This document shows, in pieces, positions 1 through 7,976 of a stretch of 64,000 nucleotides of DNA; position 1 is the first letter of the stretch; every line of letters starts with the position of its first letter. This DNA comes from Oscillospiraceae bacterium (GTDB lineage: Bacteria; Bacillota; Clostridia; Oscillospirales; Oscillospiraceae): the NCBI GenBank assembly GCA_015067565.1, contig SVMF01000015.1, forward strand, positions 1 to 64,000, in the 5' to 3' direction. The position numbers were made by a program, and so were the translations under genes. The notes under the pieces were generated by a model. That model was not told where the DNA came from. It made no database searches and saw only the letters and a program-made list of their open reading frames with translations.

Positions 1-167
1 TTGCAAAATGGCGCTGGAGGGATACTCATAGCAGCTTTATTTTGCACATATTTTCTTTTATTTTCGCTCAATGTCCGAATAACCCCTGTCTTGCTTGACG
101 CAAAACAGGGGTTATTCGACAGACTGACGCACAGCGCATCATGCGCTGTGCGTTTTGATATATCCAA
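1..167 (+). terminator. Gene-free left edge with two hairpins
   Basis: No convincing gene. One frame reads from base 2 to a TAG at 29-31 and could be the last codons of a plus-strand gene entering from the left. A 12-bp perfect inverted repeat (77-88 with 106-117, arm GAATAACCCCTG) is followed by a 13-bp one (127-139 with 141-153, arm ACGCACAGCGCAT) that runs into TTTT. The second has the form of a Rho-independent terminator for a gene upstream of the window. Confidence 0.55.
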
Positions 168-200
168 AGTGCCCCCGGAGAAGTTCTCCGAGGGCACGGA
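168..200 (-). terminator. Terminator of the zinc-ribbon membrane gene
   Basis: The inverted repeat GTGCCC-CGGAGAA / TTCTCCG-GGGCAC sits just past the stop codon of the minus-strand gene at 206. On the minus strand it is followed by a short T-rich stretch. Rho-independent terminator by position and form. Confidence 0.6.
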
Positions 201-205
201 TCTTA

Positions 206-922
206 TTACGGTGCCTTCTTCTCCAGGACGAACTTGTCAAATACGGCGATGCCGACAAAGATGACGAACATCAGCCAGGAGGTCCAATTGATACCGAAGG
301 AGATCTCCATGGTGAAGCCGAAGGCACTTTCGCTGACACCGCTGAACAGATACAGAATGAACTGCAAAACGACTGCGATTGCACCAAGCGCACCCATCGT
401 GAAAGCCGGGCGGAACTTGAGTTTGCTGCCGATGAACTGATCATAGTACGGCATGCTCTTGGCAACCTTCAGGAAATACAGAATGCCGATGGCGGCCACC
501 GCCAGGTTGGCAAGACCGAAGAGAATGTTGCCGATGTAGATAGAGGCGGCGCTGGAGTCAGCACCATCGAGGGTGTCGGCTGCTTCGGAAACAGAGATGT
601 ATTCACTCTCGCTACGTCCGGCCATCTCGACGGTTCCATTGACGTTGAACACGCTGAAAACATTCAGAATGCCGATCAGGAATGCCAGGGCGGCGATGCC
701 GGCCAGAATGTAGTGCAGGTTGGCCTTGACGGTCTTCAGGAAATCAGACGGAGCAGCGGGAGCGGGCTGAGCCTGCGTTATCGGCTGCTGCATCGGTTGC
801 TGCATCGGCTGCACGGGAGGCTGCACGGGAGGCTGCACCGGGGGTTGAGCCGGCTGCATACGGGCAGCGCAGTTCGGGCATACCGGCGTCTCGGACGGAG
901 AGCCACAGTGTTTACAGAACAT
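206..922 (-). CDS. Zinc-ribbon, proline-repeat, four-helix membrane protein of unknown function
   Basis: A 238-residue protein. The N-terminus carries two CxxC pairs (C3/C6 and C15/C18) forming a minimal zinc ribbon. A proline-rich linker with tandem PPVQ and PMQQ units follows. The rest holds four hydrophobic helices (approximately residues 70-90, 130-152, 172-194 and 212-232). This architecture, a cytosolic zinc ribbon on a flexible tether fused to a membrane module, is common in Firmicutes hypothetical proteins and has no assigned reaction. Start chosen from AGGAGG seven bases upstream of the ATG. It is monocistronic: its own TTGACA/TATAAT promoter lies at 957-985 and a terminator follows the stop. 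Function unknown; membrane location inferred from hydrophobicity. Confidence 0.85.
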   Translation of the reverse strand: MFCKHCGSPSETPVCPNCAARMQPAQPPVQPPVQPPVQPMQQPMQQPITQAQPAPAAPSDFLKTVKANLHYILAGIAALAFLIGILNVFSVFNVNGTVEMAGRSESEYISVSEAADTLDGADSSAASIYIGNILFGLANLAVAAIGILYFLKVAKSMPYYDQFIGSKLKFRPAFTMGALGAIAVVLQFILYLFSGVSESAFGFTMEISFGINWTSWLMFVIFVGIAVFDKFVLEKKAP

Positions 923-956
923 AGAAAATCCTCCTTATTTTGTATGGGATACACTT

Positions 957-985
957 ATTATATTACTACTAACATGCCTTGTCAA
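957..985 (-). promoter_or_regulatory. Consensus sigma-A promoter for the zinc-ribbon gene
   Basis: On the minus strand a perfect TTGACA (980-985) and a perfect TATAAT (957-962) are separated by 17 bp. They point at the gene starting at 922, about 35 bp downstream. Confidence 0.8.
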
Positions 986-1032
986 GCACCGAAAAAAACG
1001 AAAAATAGCGGAACTTTTTTGCGGCTGCTGCG

Positions 1033-1821
1033 TCAAAGCTGTGGCAGCTCTCCCGAGGTGATGCGCTCGGCAGGGCCGGTGAGGTAAATCTCACCATCGG
1101 CAATGTCGACCGAGAGGATGCCGCCGTCAACATCGACGCGGGTGTCCCTGCCTCTGACGAGGCCGCGACGGCACAGCGCGTAAACCGTTGCGCCCGTGCC
1201 CGTGCCGCAGGCAAGTGTGAAGTTTTCTACACCCCGTTCGTAGGTCAAAAGACGGATGTGATCCTCGTTGACGATGGAATACAGGTTCACGTTTGCGCCC
1301 TTCGGGAAGGCAGAATGGAAACGCAAATTACGCGCAAGATCACGCAAAATCGCTCGGTTTTCGCTCAAGTCGACACAAACTGCAGCGTGAGGGATGCCAT
1401 TTTCGCCCAAAACGATATAGTCGCAGAGGGTTTCGTCTGCCTGTATCTGCAGCCGAACCTCGCTTGGGCGGTTGAGGCGGATGGTGTAGCGGTCTTCGCT
1501 GATGCGCTTGCCGTAGACCATGCCTGCCGGCGTCTCGATCATCTGCGTTTGACCGCAGATGCCTTCGTCAAAGCAGTGGCGGCACAGACAACGTGCGCCG
1601 TTGCCGCACATCTCGGCGGCAGAGCCGTCGTTGTTGTAAAATGCCATTCGGATCTGGCCACCGTTTTGGGGCGGCAGCAGGATCATCAGACCGTCTGCGC
1701 CGATCCCGTTTTCGCGATCGCAGAGCGTCCTTGCAAGCTCTGCGTGATCGCCCAGCGCCTCGCTGCGGCCGTCAAGCAGGACAAAATCGTTGCCTGCGCC
1801 GCTGTATTTCCAATATCTCAT
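1033..1821 (-). CDS. dapF: Diaminopimelate epimerase
   Basis: Converts LL- to meso-diaminopimelate, the last step before lysine and the cross-linking residue of peptidoglycan. The 262-residue length fits the family. Both catalytic cysteines are present: C72 in the CGNGAR motif and C205 in the ACGTGTGA motif, one per alpha/beta half. Its ATG overlaps the thrC stop codon by four bases (1818-1821), so translation is probably coupled to thrC. Pairing thrC with dapF puts a threonine and a lysine/DAP enzyme on one transcript, opposite hom-lysC-asd. No strong terminator was seen after the stop, only an A/T-rich stretch. Confidence 0.95.
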   Translation of the reverse strand: MRYWKYSGAGNDFVLLDGRSEALGDHAELARTLCDRENGIGADGLMILLPPQNGGQIRMAFYNNDGSAAEMCGNGARCLCRHCFDEGICGQTQMIETPAGMVYGKRISEDRYTIRLNRPSEVRLQIQADETLCDYIVLGENGIPHAAVCVDLSENRAILRDLARNLRFHSAFPKGANVNLYSIVNEDHIRLLTYERGVENFTLACGTGTGATVYALCRRGLVRGRDTRVDVDGGILSVDIADGEIYLTGPAERITSGELPQL

Positions 1822-3266
1822 TTCCAGGCCTCGATCTTCGACAGAACATACGACTGCATCTGCTCACGGTCGATGACATCGGTGTGCAGGGCCTGCTTGT
1901 TCTTCAGCTCGGCCAGTGCCTTCGGGATGGGGACACCCGTCACCTCGTGCAGACGGTGCATGACCTCAAACTCATCGTTGCTGACCGTCTCGCCGAGCGC
2001 GGAGAGAACCGCTGCCGGAAATTTGTAGGCGGAGGCGGTCGACAACACGACTACGGGGTTTTCGCTCTTGTGATCCTCTGCCACGCGCCAGGCTACGGCC
2101 GTGTGCGTGTCCATGAGATAATGCTGCTCGCTCCAGATGCGGCCGATGGTGCGTTTCGTCTCCTCGTCGCCGCAGCAACCGTAGGAAAATTCAGCATGGA
2201 GCTTCTCCAGAAGCGCCTGGCTGACGGTGTAGCAGCCGTCCTCGTTGAGTTTGCGCATATATGCGGCGACCTCGTCGCAATCCTCGCACAGAAGGTACAA
2301 AAGACGCTCGAGATTGCTCGAGACCAAGATGTCCATCGATGGGGAAATGGTGCGGTAGAAGGGTCTGCGGCGGTCATAGGTGCCGGTTTTGAGGAAGTCG
2401 GTCAGGACATCATTCTGATTGGATGCGCACACGAGTGTTCCGACGGGAAGACCCATCCGCTTGGCCAGATAGCCTGCCAGAATATCACCGAAATTGCCCG
2501 TTGGCACGACATAGTCGACCTTGTCGCCCAAGGCGATGCGGCCTTCCCTTAAAAGGTCTGCATAGGCCTTGAAATAATACACCACCTGCGGTGCAAGACG
2601 GCCGATGTTGATGGAGTTGGCGCTCGACAGACGCACACCGCAATCGCCCGGCACGCCTGCGGCAAAGATCTTCTTTACGCCTGTCTGCGTGTCGTCAAAA
2701 TTGCCGCGGACGGCGCACACGCAGACATTCTTGCCCTCCTGCGTGACCATCTGCGCCTTCTGCACGGCAGAGACACCTGCATCGGGGTAGAAGACGATGA
2801 TCTTTGTGCCCTCAACATCACGGAAGCCAGAGAGAGCAGCCTTGCCGGTATCACCGGAGGTAGCCGTCAGGATCAAAATCTCGTCGGAGACTGCCTCCTG
2901 CGCCTTCGACGCGGTGATGAGCTGCGGCAGCATGGAAAGTGCCACATCCTTGAAGGCTGATGTCGGGCCGCGGAAGAGCTCCAGAACATATTTGTCCCCA
3001 ACCCTGACCGTGGGGGTCAGCTCGTCGGTCTCGAAGCGGCCGCGGTAGGCCCGCTCGACCAGCTCGTCCATGTTTTGGATCTCGGGCAGCAGCGCCGAAA
3101 GGATGCTCTTAGCCATGCCCAGCGTATCCAGCCGGAGCGTGCCCTGCCAGTCGAAGCCGTCGTAACGGTCGGTGATATATAGACCGCCGTCGGGCGCGAG
3201 TCCTTGCAGAACCGCTTTCGCGGCATCGGCGGTGAGGGTATGGTTTCTCGTGCTGTGATAATTCAT
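1818..3266 (-). CDS. thrC: Threonine synthase
   Basis: PLP-dependent conversion of O-phosphohomoserine to threonine. At 482 residues it is the long (fungal/E. coli-like) form. The N-terminal YHSTRN segment and the PLP-lysine motif SAFKD near residue 110 are visible, followed by a TSGDTGKAA phosphate-binding loop. I use the ATG at 3266 because GGGAGG lies six bases before it; an in-frame upstream ATG at 3281 has no such site. It is the first gene of a two-gene unit with dapF and is transcribed from a promoter overlapping that of the homoserine dehydrogenase operon, which feeds it substrate (homoserine must still be phosphorylated by a kinase not in this window). Confidence 0.95.
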   Translation of the reverse strand: MNYHSTRNHTLTADAAKAVLQGLAPDGGLYITDRYDGFDWQGTLRLDTLGMAKSILSALLPEIQNMDELVERAYRGRFETDELTPTVRVGDKYVLELFRGPTSAFKDVALSMLPQLITASKAQEAVSDEILILTATSGDTGKAALSGFRDVEGTKIIVFYPDAGVSAVQKAQMVTQEGKNVCVCAVRGNFDDTQTGVKKIFAAGVPGDCGVRLSSANSINIGRLAPQVVYYFKAYADLLREGRIALGDKVDYVVPTGNFGDILAGYLAKRMGLPVGTLVCASNQNDVLTDFLKTGTYDRRRPFYRTISPSMDILVSSNLERLLYLLCEDCDEVAAYMRKLNEDGCYTVSQALLEKLHAEFSYGCCGDEETKRTIGRIWSEQHYLMDTHTAVAWRVAEDHKSENPVVVLSTASAYKFPAAVLSALGETVSNDEFEVMHRLHEVTGVPIPKALAELKNKQALHTDVIDREQMQSYVLSKIEAWK

Positions 3267-3307
3267 ACAAATCCCTCCCAATCGGGTAAAATCAAGGAAT
3301 CTTGTGC

Positions 3308-3336
3308 TTGCGTTTTTCGCCTCTATATGATATACT
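3308..3336 (+). promoter_or_regulatory. Promoter of hom-lysC-asd
   Basis: TTGCGT (3308-3313), a 17-bp spacer, then TATACT (3331-3336). The transcript would start near 3343, about 60 bases before the hom start codon. That leader is too short for a lysine riboswitch. Confidence 0.6.
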
Positions 3337-3355
3337 GTTTTTCGGAAAAATGCAA
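3327..3355 (-). promoter_or_regulatory. Promoter of thrC-dapF, overlapping the opposing promoter
   Basis: Minus strand TTGCAT (3350-3355), 17-bp spacer, TATCAT (3327-3332). Its -10 hexamer shares bases with the -10 of the plus-strand hom promoter, so both cannot be occupied at once. Confidence 0.5.
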
Positions 3356-3404
3356 GTGTTTTTCTCTCGTGGACACTTGCACACGAAAGAAGGCTGTTTT
3401 TACG

Positions 3405-4544
3405 ATGCAGATTGCAATTTTGGGTTATGGTACGGTTGGTGGCGGTGTCTACCGCTTTGCGCAGGCGCGCGAGGACCTGTCCGTGCGCTATGTTCTGGAC
3501 TTAAGACCCTGCGAGGATGTACAGTGCAAGGTCACAAAGGACTTTAACGAAATTTTGGCAGACAATGCGGTCGAGACCGTCGTGGAGACGATGGGCGGCC
3601 TGCACCCTGCCTATGAATATGTGACGGCTGCACTCAAGGCCGGAAAGAATGTTGTTACGGCCAACAAGAACCTGATCGCGGCTTATTACCGCGAGCTGGT
3701 CGCGCTTGCAAATGAGCACGGTGTTGCGCTGCGCTGCACGGCTGCGGCCGGTGGCGGCATTCCGTGGCTCGTGAACATTGAGCGTGCGCGCAAGCAGGAG
3801 AAGATCATCTCTCTGGGCGGCATCATGAACGGCACGACCAACTTCATTCTCGATACCATGCACCACCACGGCGGCTCATTTGAAGATGCGCTGGCCGAGG
3901 CGCAGCGCCTAGGCTATGCCGAGGCGGATCCGACCTCTGATCTCAGCGGTGGCGATATCCGCAGAAAGCTGGTCATCTCATCGAACATTGCCTATGACTG
4001 CGTGATTGAGGAGGACGATCTGGACGTATGGGGCATCGAGCATCTGACGACGCAGGATATCGAAGCGTGCAAGAAGATGAAGCGCGTGTGCAAGCTCATT
4101 GCGACCTCGCATCTGCTCGAAGACGGCGTTGCGGCCTATATCGAGCCTGTGTTCCTGCCCATGTCGGTGCCCGAGGCCTCCGTGCCGAGCAATTTCAACC
4201 TCATCTCCATGACGGGCGAATACATCGGCGAGCAGAGCTTCTACGGACAAGGCGCAGGCCGCTTCCCCACGGCATATAATGTGGTGCAGGACTGCCTCGA
4301 TATTGCACAGGGCAAGAAGACCTTCTATACCGAGCATCTGACCGCGGCTAAGGTTGACAACTCGAGCATTCGCCGCAAATACTATGTCCGCAGCAACGGT
4401 GTTGATAAATGGTTGCAATTGCATATTGACAAATTATTAGACAAAGGTATAATAACCGAGGAAGTCTCCGTCAGTGAGATCCATGCTTGGGCAAGAGCCA
4501 GACGCGAGATCGATCCGGACTGCTTCATTGCATCATTGAGATAA
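3405..4544 (+). CDS. hom: Homoserine dehydrogenase without an ACT domain
   Basis: NAD(P)H-dependent reduction of aspartate semialdehyde to homoserine, the branch toward threonine and methionine. The N-terminal Rossmann motif GYGTVGGGVYRF and the family segments ANKNLIAA, GGGIPWL, GIMNGTTNFIL and the A-E-A-DPTSDLSGGD catalytic region are all present. At 379 residues it ends shortly after the catalytic domain. Many Firmicutes homologues carry a C-terminal ACT regulatory domain, so threonine feedback control may be absent here or act on the aspartokinase. The start is the ATG preceded by AAGAAGG; upstream in-frame sequence looks non-coding. First gene of hom-lysC-asd. Confidence 0.93.
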   Translation: MQIAILGYGTVGGGVYRFAQAREDLSVRYVLDLRPCEDVQCKVTKDFNEILADNAVETVVETMGGLHPAYEYVTAALKAGKNVVTANKNLIAAYYRELVALANEHGVALRCTAAAGGGIPWLVNIERARKQEKIISLGGIMNGTTNFILDTMHHHGGSFEDALAEAQRLGYAEADPTSDLSGGDIRRKLVISSNIAYDCVIEEDDLDVWGIEHLTTQDIEACKKMKRVCKLIATSHLLEDGVAAYIEPVFLPMSVPEASVPSNFNLISMTGEYIGEQSFYGQGAGRFPTAYNVVQDCLDIAQGKKTFYTEHLTAAKVDNSSIRRKYYVRSNGVDKWLQLHIDKLLDKGIITEEVSVSEIHAWARARREIDPDCFIASLR

Positions 4545-4555
4545 GAGGAAACATT

Positions 4556-5872
4556 ATGTTGAAGGTTTTGAAATTCGGCGGAACCTCGATGGCCGATGCC
4601 ACGCAGTATCGAAAGATCCGTGACATCGTAAAAAGCGATCCGGCACGACGGATTGTGGTCGTTTCCGCCGCAGGAAAACGGTTTTCTGAAGATAATAAGG
4701 TCACTGATCTTCTGTATCTATGTGACGCACATATGCGCTACGGTGTGTCGTTTGACAGCATTTTTGACATGATTTGCGAGCGCCATATCGGCATTGCCAA
4801 CGACCTTGGCCTCAAGGTCGACATCCGTAGCGAGCTTGAGGTGCTGCGTGAGCGCATCCAGGCCGGTCTCAATCGTGAGGAGCTGGTCTCCCGTGGCGAG
4901 TATTTGTCGGCGATTCTGATGGCCGAATACCTCGGTTTCCCGTTTGTCGATGCCAAGGATTGGCTGTTCTTCCACTATGACGGCACGGTCGATCAGGAGA
5001 AGTCCTATGCGAAGCTGCGTGAAATCGTCGGCGATGGCTGTGCGGTCATTCCCGGCTTCTACGGTGTGATGCCCGATGGCAAGATCCGTACCCTGACCCG
5101 TGGTGGCTCGGACATTACCGGTGCATTGGCGGCTGCCGCACTCGATGCAGATGTCTATGAGAACTGGACGGATGTTTCCGGCATTCTGATGGCGGATCCG
5201 AGGATCGTTGACAACCCCCATCCCATTGAGCGTGCGACCTACAGCGAGTTGCGCCAGCTATCCTACAGCGGTGCGCAGGTGCTGCATGAGATGACCGTCT
5301 TCCCCGTGCGTGAGAAGGGTATCCCCCTCAACATCCGCAACACCAACGAGCCCGATCACCCCGGCACGCTGGTTTCTGAGGAATTCAAGGAGCCGAAGGA
5401 TGCGCAGCAGCGCTTCATCACCGGCATTGCGGGCAAGACAGATTTTTCTATCGTTACGATTTCCAAGAAGGGTATGGCCGGCGCGGTTGGTACTCTGCGT
5501 GAGATCGTAGAGATCTTCGAGGACAACACCGTTCCCATCTGCTATACCCCCAGCGGCATCGACTGTGTTTCGCTGGTATGCCCGTCGGAGAAGCTCACAC
5601 CGCATCTGTACTCGGTCACCGAGTCGCTGCGCCGTGAGATCAAGCCCGACAATATCAAGGTCGTCGACAACATCTCCATCATCGGTGTGGTCGGCCGCAA
5701 GATGGCATACCGCGCAGGTACATCCGGCAAGATTTTTGCCGCCCTCGGTGAGCAGGGCATCAACATCCGTATGATCTCGCAGGGCCCGGATGAGCTGAAC
5801 ATCCTCGTCGGCGTGGACAGCAAGGATTATGCGCAGACGGTCAGAGTCCTGTATAACGCTTTTGTAAAGTGA
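4556..5872 (+). CDS. lysC: Aspartate kinase with tandem ACT domains
   Basis: ATP-dependent phosphorylation of aspartate, the entry step for lysine, threonine and methionine. The 438-residue protein begins with the KFGGTSMA nucleotide-binding motif. A catalytic domain with TLTRGGSDITGA follows, and two ACT regulatory domains occupy the last 140 residues (one around TDFSIVTISKKGM, one around VDNISIIGVVG). The length and helical insert after the SEDNKVTDLL segment match the longer clostridial monofunctional kinases. Start from AGAGGAA five bases before the ATG. Lies 11 bases after hom and 9 before asd, so one operon. Allosteric amino-acid control is expected from the ACT pair, but the effector cannot be read from sequence. 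Confidence 0.95.
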   Translation: MLKVLKFGGTSMADATQYRKIRDIVKSDPARRIVVVSAAGKRFSEDNKVTDLLYLCDAHMRYGVSFDSIFDMICERHIGIANDLGLKVDIRSELEVLRERIQAGLNREELVSRGEYLSAILMAEYLGFPFVDAKDWLFFHYDGTVDQEKSYAKLREIVGDGCAVIPGFYGVMPDGKIRTLTRGGSDITGALAAAALDADVYENWTDVSGILMADPRIVDNPHPIERATYSELRQLSYSGAQVLHEMTVFPVREKGIPLNIRNTNEPDHPGTLVSEEFKEPKDAQQRFITGIAGKTDFSIVTISKKGMAGAVGTLREIVEIFEDNTVPICYTPSGIDCVSLVCPSEKLTPHLYSVTESLRREIKPDNIKVVDNISIIGVVGRKMAYRAGTSGKIFAALGEQGINIRMISQGPDELNILVGVDSKDYAQTVRVLYNAFVK

Positions 5873-5881
5873 GGAAGAACG

Positions 5882-6883
5882 ATGAAGCAATATAAAGTCG
5901 GCATTCTCGGCGCAACCGGTGCGGTTGGCAGAGAGATGATGAAGATTTTGATTGAGCGAGATTTCCCCATCAGCGAGCTGCGCCCCATCGCAAGCGAGCG
6001 TAGCGCAGGCACACTCCTGCCATGGAAGGATGGAGCGCTCACTGTTCAGGCCGCAAGCGAGTCCGTTTTTGAGGGCCTGGATATTGTCCTCGGCGCAGCC
6101 GAGAGCGACATCGCAAAGAAATTTGCCCCTGCCATTGTTAAGGCCGGTGCGGTTTTTGTCGATAACTCCTCTGCCTTCCGTATGGCAGACGAGGTGCCGT
6201 TGATCATCCCCGAGATCAATGCGGAGGATGTCAAGAAGCATCACGGCATTCTTTCGAACCCCAATTGCTCGACCATCATTACCCTGACGGCGATCAATGC
6301 CCTCAACCGTCTGTCGCCCATCCGCTCGATCATTGCCTCGACCTATCAGGCTGTCTCCGGCGCAGGTGCCGGCGGCCCCATCGAGCTGGCAGAGCAGGTC
6401 GAGGCCCTGCGCGAGGGCAAGACCTGCGAGCCGAAGGTATTTTCCCATCAGATTGCTTACAATCTAATCCCGCAGATCGGTTCGGAGCAGTATGAGGGTT
6501 ATACCTCCGAGGAAATGAAAATGCAAAATGAGGGTAGAAAGATCCTGCACCTACCCGAGCTGACGGTTTCGTGCACCTGCGTGCGCGTTCCCGTGGTGCG
6601 CAGCCACTCGATTTCCGTTGCGCTGCGCTTTGACCGTCCCGTTTCGGTCGAGGAGGCTCGTGAGGCCATCGCTTCGGCAGACGGTTGCCGTCTGGTAGAT
6701 GATCTGGCCAAGAAAGAATACCCCATGCCGCTGGACACCTCTGATCAGGACATCGTTTTCGTCGGTCGTATCCGCAAGGATCTGACCGATACGAACGGCT
6801 TGTGTCTGTGGTGCTGCGGTGACCAGGTGAGAAAGGGCGCTGCGACCAATACCATCCAGATCGCAGAGCTGTTGATCAAATAA
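5882..6883 (+). CDS. asd: Aspartate-semialdehyde dehydrogenase
   Basis: NADPH-dependent reduction of aspartyl phosphate to aspartate semialdehyde, the substrate shared by hom (upstream in this operon) and the lysine/DAP branch. The protein has 333 residues, usual for the family. It shows the N-terminal GATGAVG dinucleotide loop and active-site cysteine C129 in SNPNCST, followed by the conserved segment STYQAVSGAG. The Gram-positive/archaeal type C-terminus with VRVPVVRSHS is also clear. Third enzyme gene of the hom-lysC-asd operon; the lipoprotein gene at 6911 follows after 27 bases without an intervening terminator. Confidence 0.95.
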   Translation: MKQYKVGILGATGAVGREMMKILIERDFPISELRPIASERSAGTLLPWKDGALTVQAASESVFEGLDIVLGAAESDIAKKFAPAIVKAGAVFVDNSSAFRMADEVPLIIPEINAEDVKKHHGILSNPNCSTIITLTAINALNRLSPIRSIIASTYQAVSGAGAGGPIELAEQVEALREGKTCEPKVFSHQIAYNLIPQIGSEQYEGYTSEEMKMQNEGRKILHLPELTVSCTCVRVPVVRSHSISVALRFDRPVSVEEAREAIASADGCRLVDDLAKKEYPMPLDTSDQDIVFVGRIRKDLTDTNGLCLWCCGDQVRKGAATNTIQIAELLIK

Positions 6884-6910
6884 TATAACAATATAACAAA
6901 GGAGAACACA

Positions 6911-7837
6911 ATGAAGAAATTTATCTGCCTGCTTTTGTGCCTCGTGCTGCTTGTCAGCCTCGTTGCCTGCACAAAGGAGGAAAAGAATGAAGAAACTGAG
7001 CCCGCAAACCCCATCAAGGAGCTGTCCTACTTCTCCATGAGCTACAGCGCTGATGGCAATGCCATCGACTATATCAACATCACCCCCAACGGCGAGACCT
7101 GCATGGTCGATTTCACGATCGACGGCGTGAAGAAGACCGGCGAGCTGTCTGCCTCCGTCGTGAGCGAGCTGTCTGTCGTCCTGGCAGGCACCAAGCTGCC
7201 CGGTCTGGCTGACACCAGCGAGTATGCCGACGGCATGGCATTTGCCTCTGCATATATCGAGTATGCTGACGGTACGTTCCTGACCTGCGACTTCTCCGGC
7301 GAGATCCACGAGGACTTCACCGGCGCATTCACGGAAATTGCGATCTTTGTCACCGATGCAGCCGAGAGCCTGGCGGTCTATGTTCCTGAGCTGTCCGTCA
7401 TGGGCGAGGTTGACCCTGCGCTGCTCGACGAGATCAAGCTCGTCATGGAAGGTAGCGGCGTGGATCCTCTGGATGCCTACGCAGTCGCTCCCTGCGAGAA
7501 GGGCGAATTCTTCGCAGATGAGATTGGCATGATCAGCGATGCAGGTGTTGCGGTTGCAGCTTGCTGCCGTGCACAGAATATGTCCACTGCTTATTCCTTC
7601 AGCATTGTCAAGCTCGACGGATCGCAGCTCGTTGAGAATGTCTGCGACAGCTTCGTGCAGGGCATGAACTGGGATAAGTGGGTCTGCGTCCGCGCAAGCG
7701 ATGCAGTCATCGCAACCAAGGGCGATATGGTCCTGTGCATCATGGCTGACGGCGATGTCTTCCAGATGATGCTCACCGGCCTCGAGGCTGGTGGTTGGGA
7801 CGTGTGGCAGAGCTATACCGATCCCGCCGTCGGTTGA
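6911..7837 (+). CDS. Secreted lipoprotein of unknown function
   Basis: A 308-residue protein with a type II signal peptide: KK at the N-terminus, a leucine-rich core and a lipobox LVAC with the modified cysteine at residue 20. The mature part is acidic and low in lysine. Within it, two beta-rich halves (about residues 40-165 and 170-305) each open with an FSMSYSADG-like or EKGEFFADE strand. I recognise no family. It is the last gene of the hom-lysC-asd transcript and has a strong terminator after it. Co-transcription with amino-acid biosynthesis may be positional only. The codon use resembles its neighbours, so I see no sign of recent transfer. Confidence 0.85.
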   Translation: MKKFICLLLCLVLLVSLVACTKEEKNEETEPANPIKELSYFSMSYSADGNAIDYINITPNGETCMVDFTIDGVKKTGELSASVVSELSVVLAGTKLPGLADTSEYADGMAFASAYIEYADGTFLTCDFSGEIHEDFTGAFTEIAIFVTDAAESLAVYVPELSVMGEVDPALLDEIKLVMEGSGVDPLDAYAVAPCEKGEFFADEIGMISDAGVAVAACCRAQNMSTAYSFSIVKLDGSQLVENVCDSFVQGMNWDKWVCVRASDAVIATKGDMVLCIMADGDVFQMMLTGLEAGGWDVWQSYTDPAVG

Positions 7838-7852
7838 TTTCAAAGAACGATG

Positions 7853-7888
7853 CTCCCCCGAGAGGATGTGCCTCTCGGGGGATTGTTT
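7853..7888 (+). terminator. Terminator of the hom-lysC-asd-lipoprotein operon
   Basis: A 12-bp perfect stem (7854-7865 TCCCCCGAGAGG with 7871-7882), a 5-base loop and a following T-rich tail. Placed 16 bases after the lipoprotein stop codon. Confidence 0.9.
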
Positions 7889-7892
7889 CGTG

Positions 7893-7921
7893 TTGACTTT
7901 CTTCGACAAATCGGATATGAT
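7893..7921 (+). promoter_or_regulatory. Promoter of the ribokinase-helicase-DprA operon
   Basis: TTGACT (7893-7898), 17-bp spacer, TATGAT (7916-7921). It lies directly after the preceding terminator and about 55 bases before the ribokinase start. Confidence 0.7.
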
Positions 7922-7976
7922 ACATGAAGAAATATATGTATGAAAAGCAGCACTTGAGAGAAAAGGAGTTCACACT

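Noticed and set aside
155..1087. 310-codon plus-strand frame opposite the zinc-ribbon gene
   Set aside because: No ribosome binding site; the opposite strand has promoter, Shine-Dalgarno, zinc ribbon and membrane helices.
3337..3404. Lysine riboswitch before hom-lysC-asd
   Set aside because: The leader is about 60 bases, a third of the needed length, and has no matching fold.
5258..6448. 396-codon open frame opposite lysC and asd
   Set aside because: Shadow of two well-supported genes; low-complexity composition and no family resemblance.
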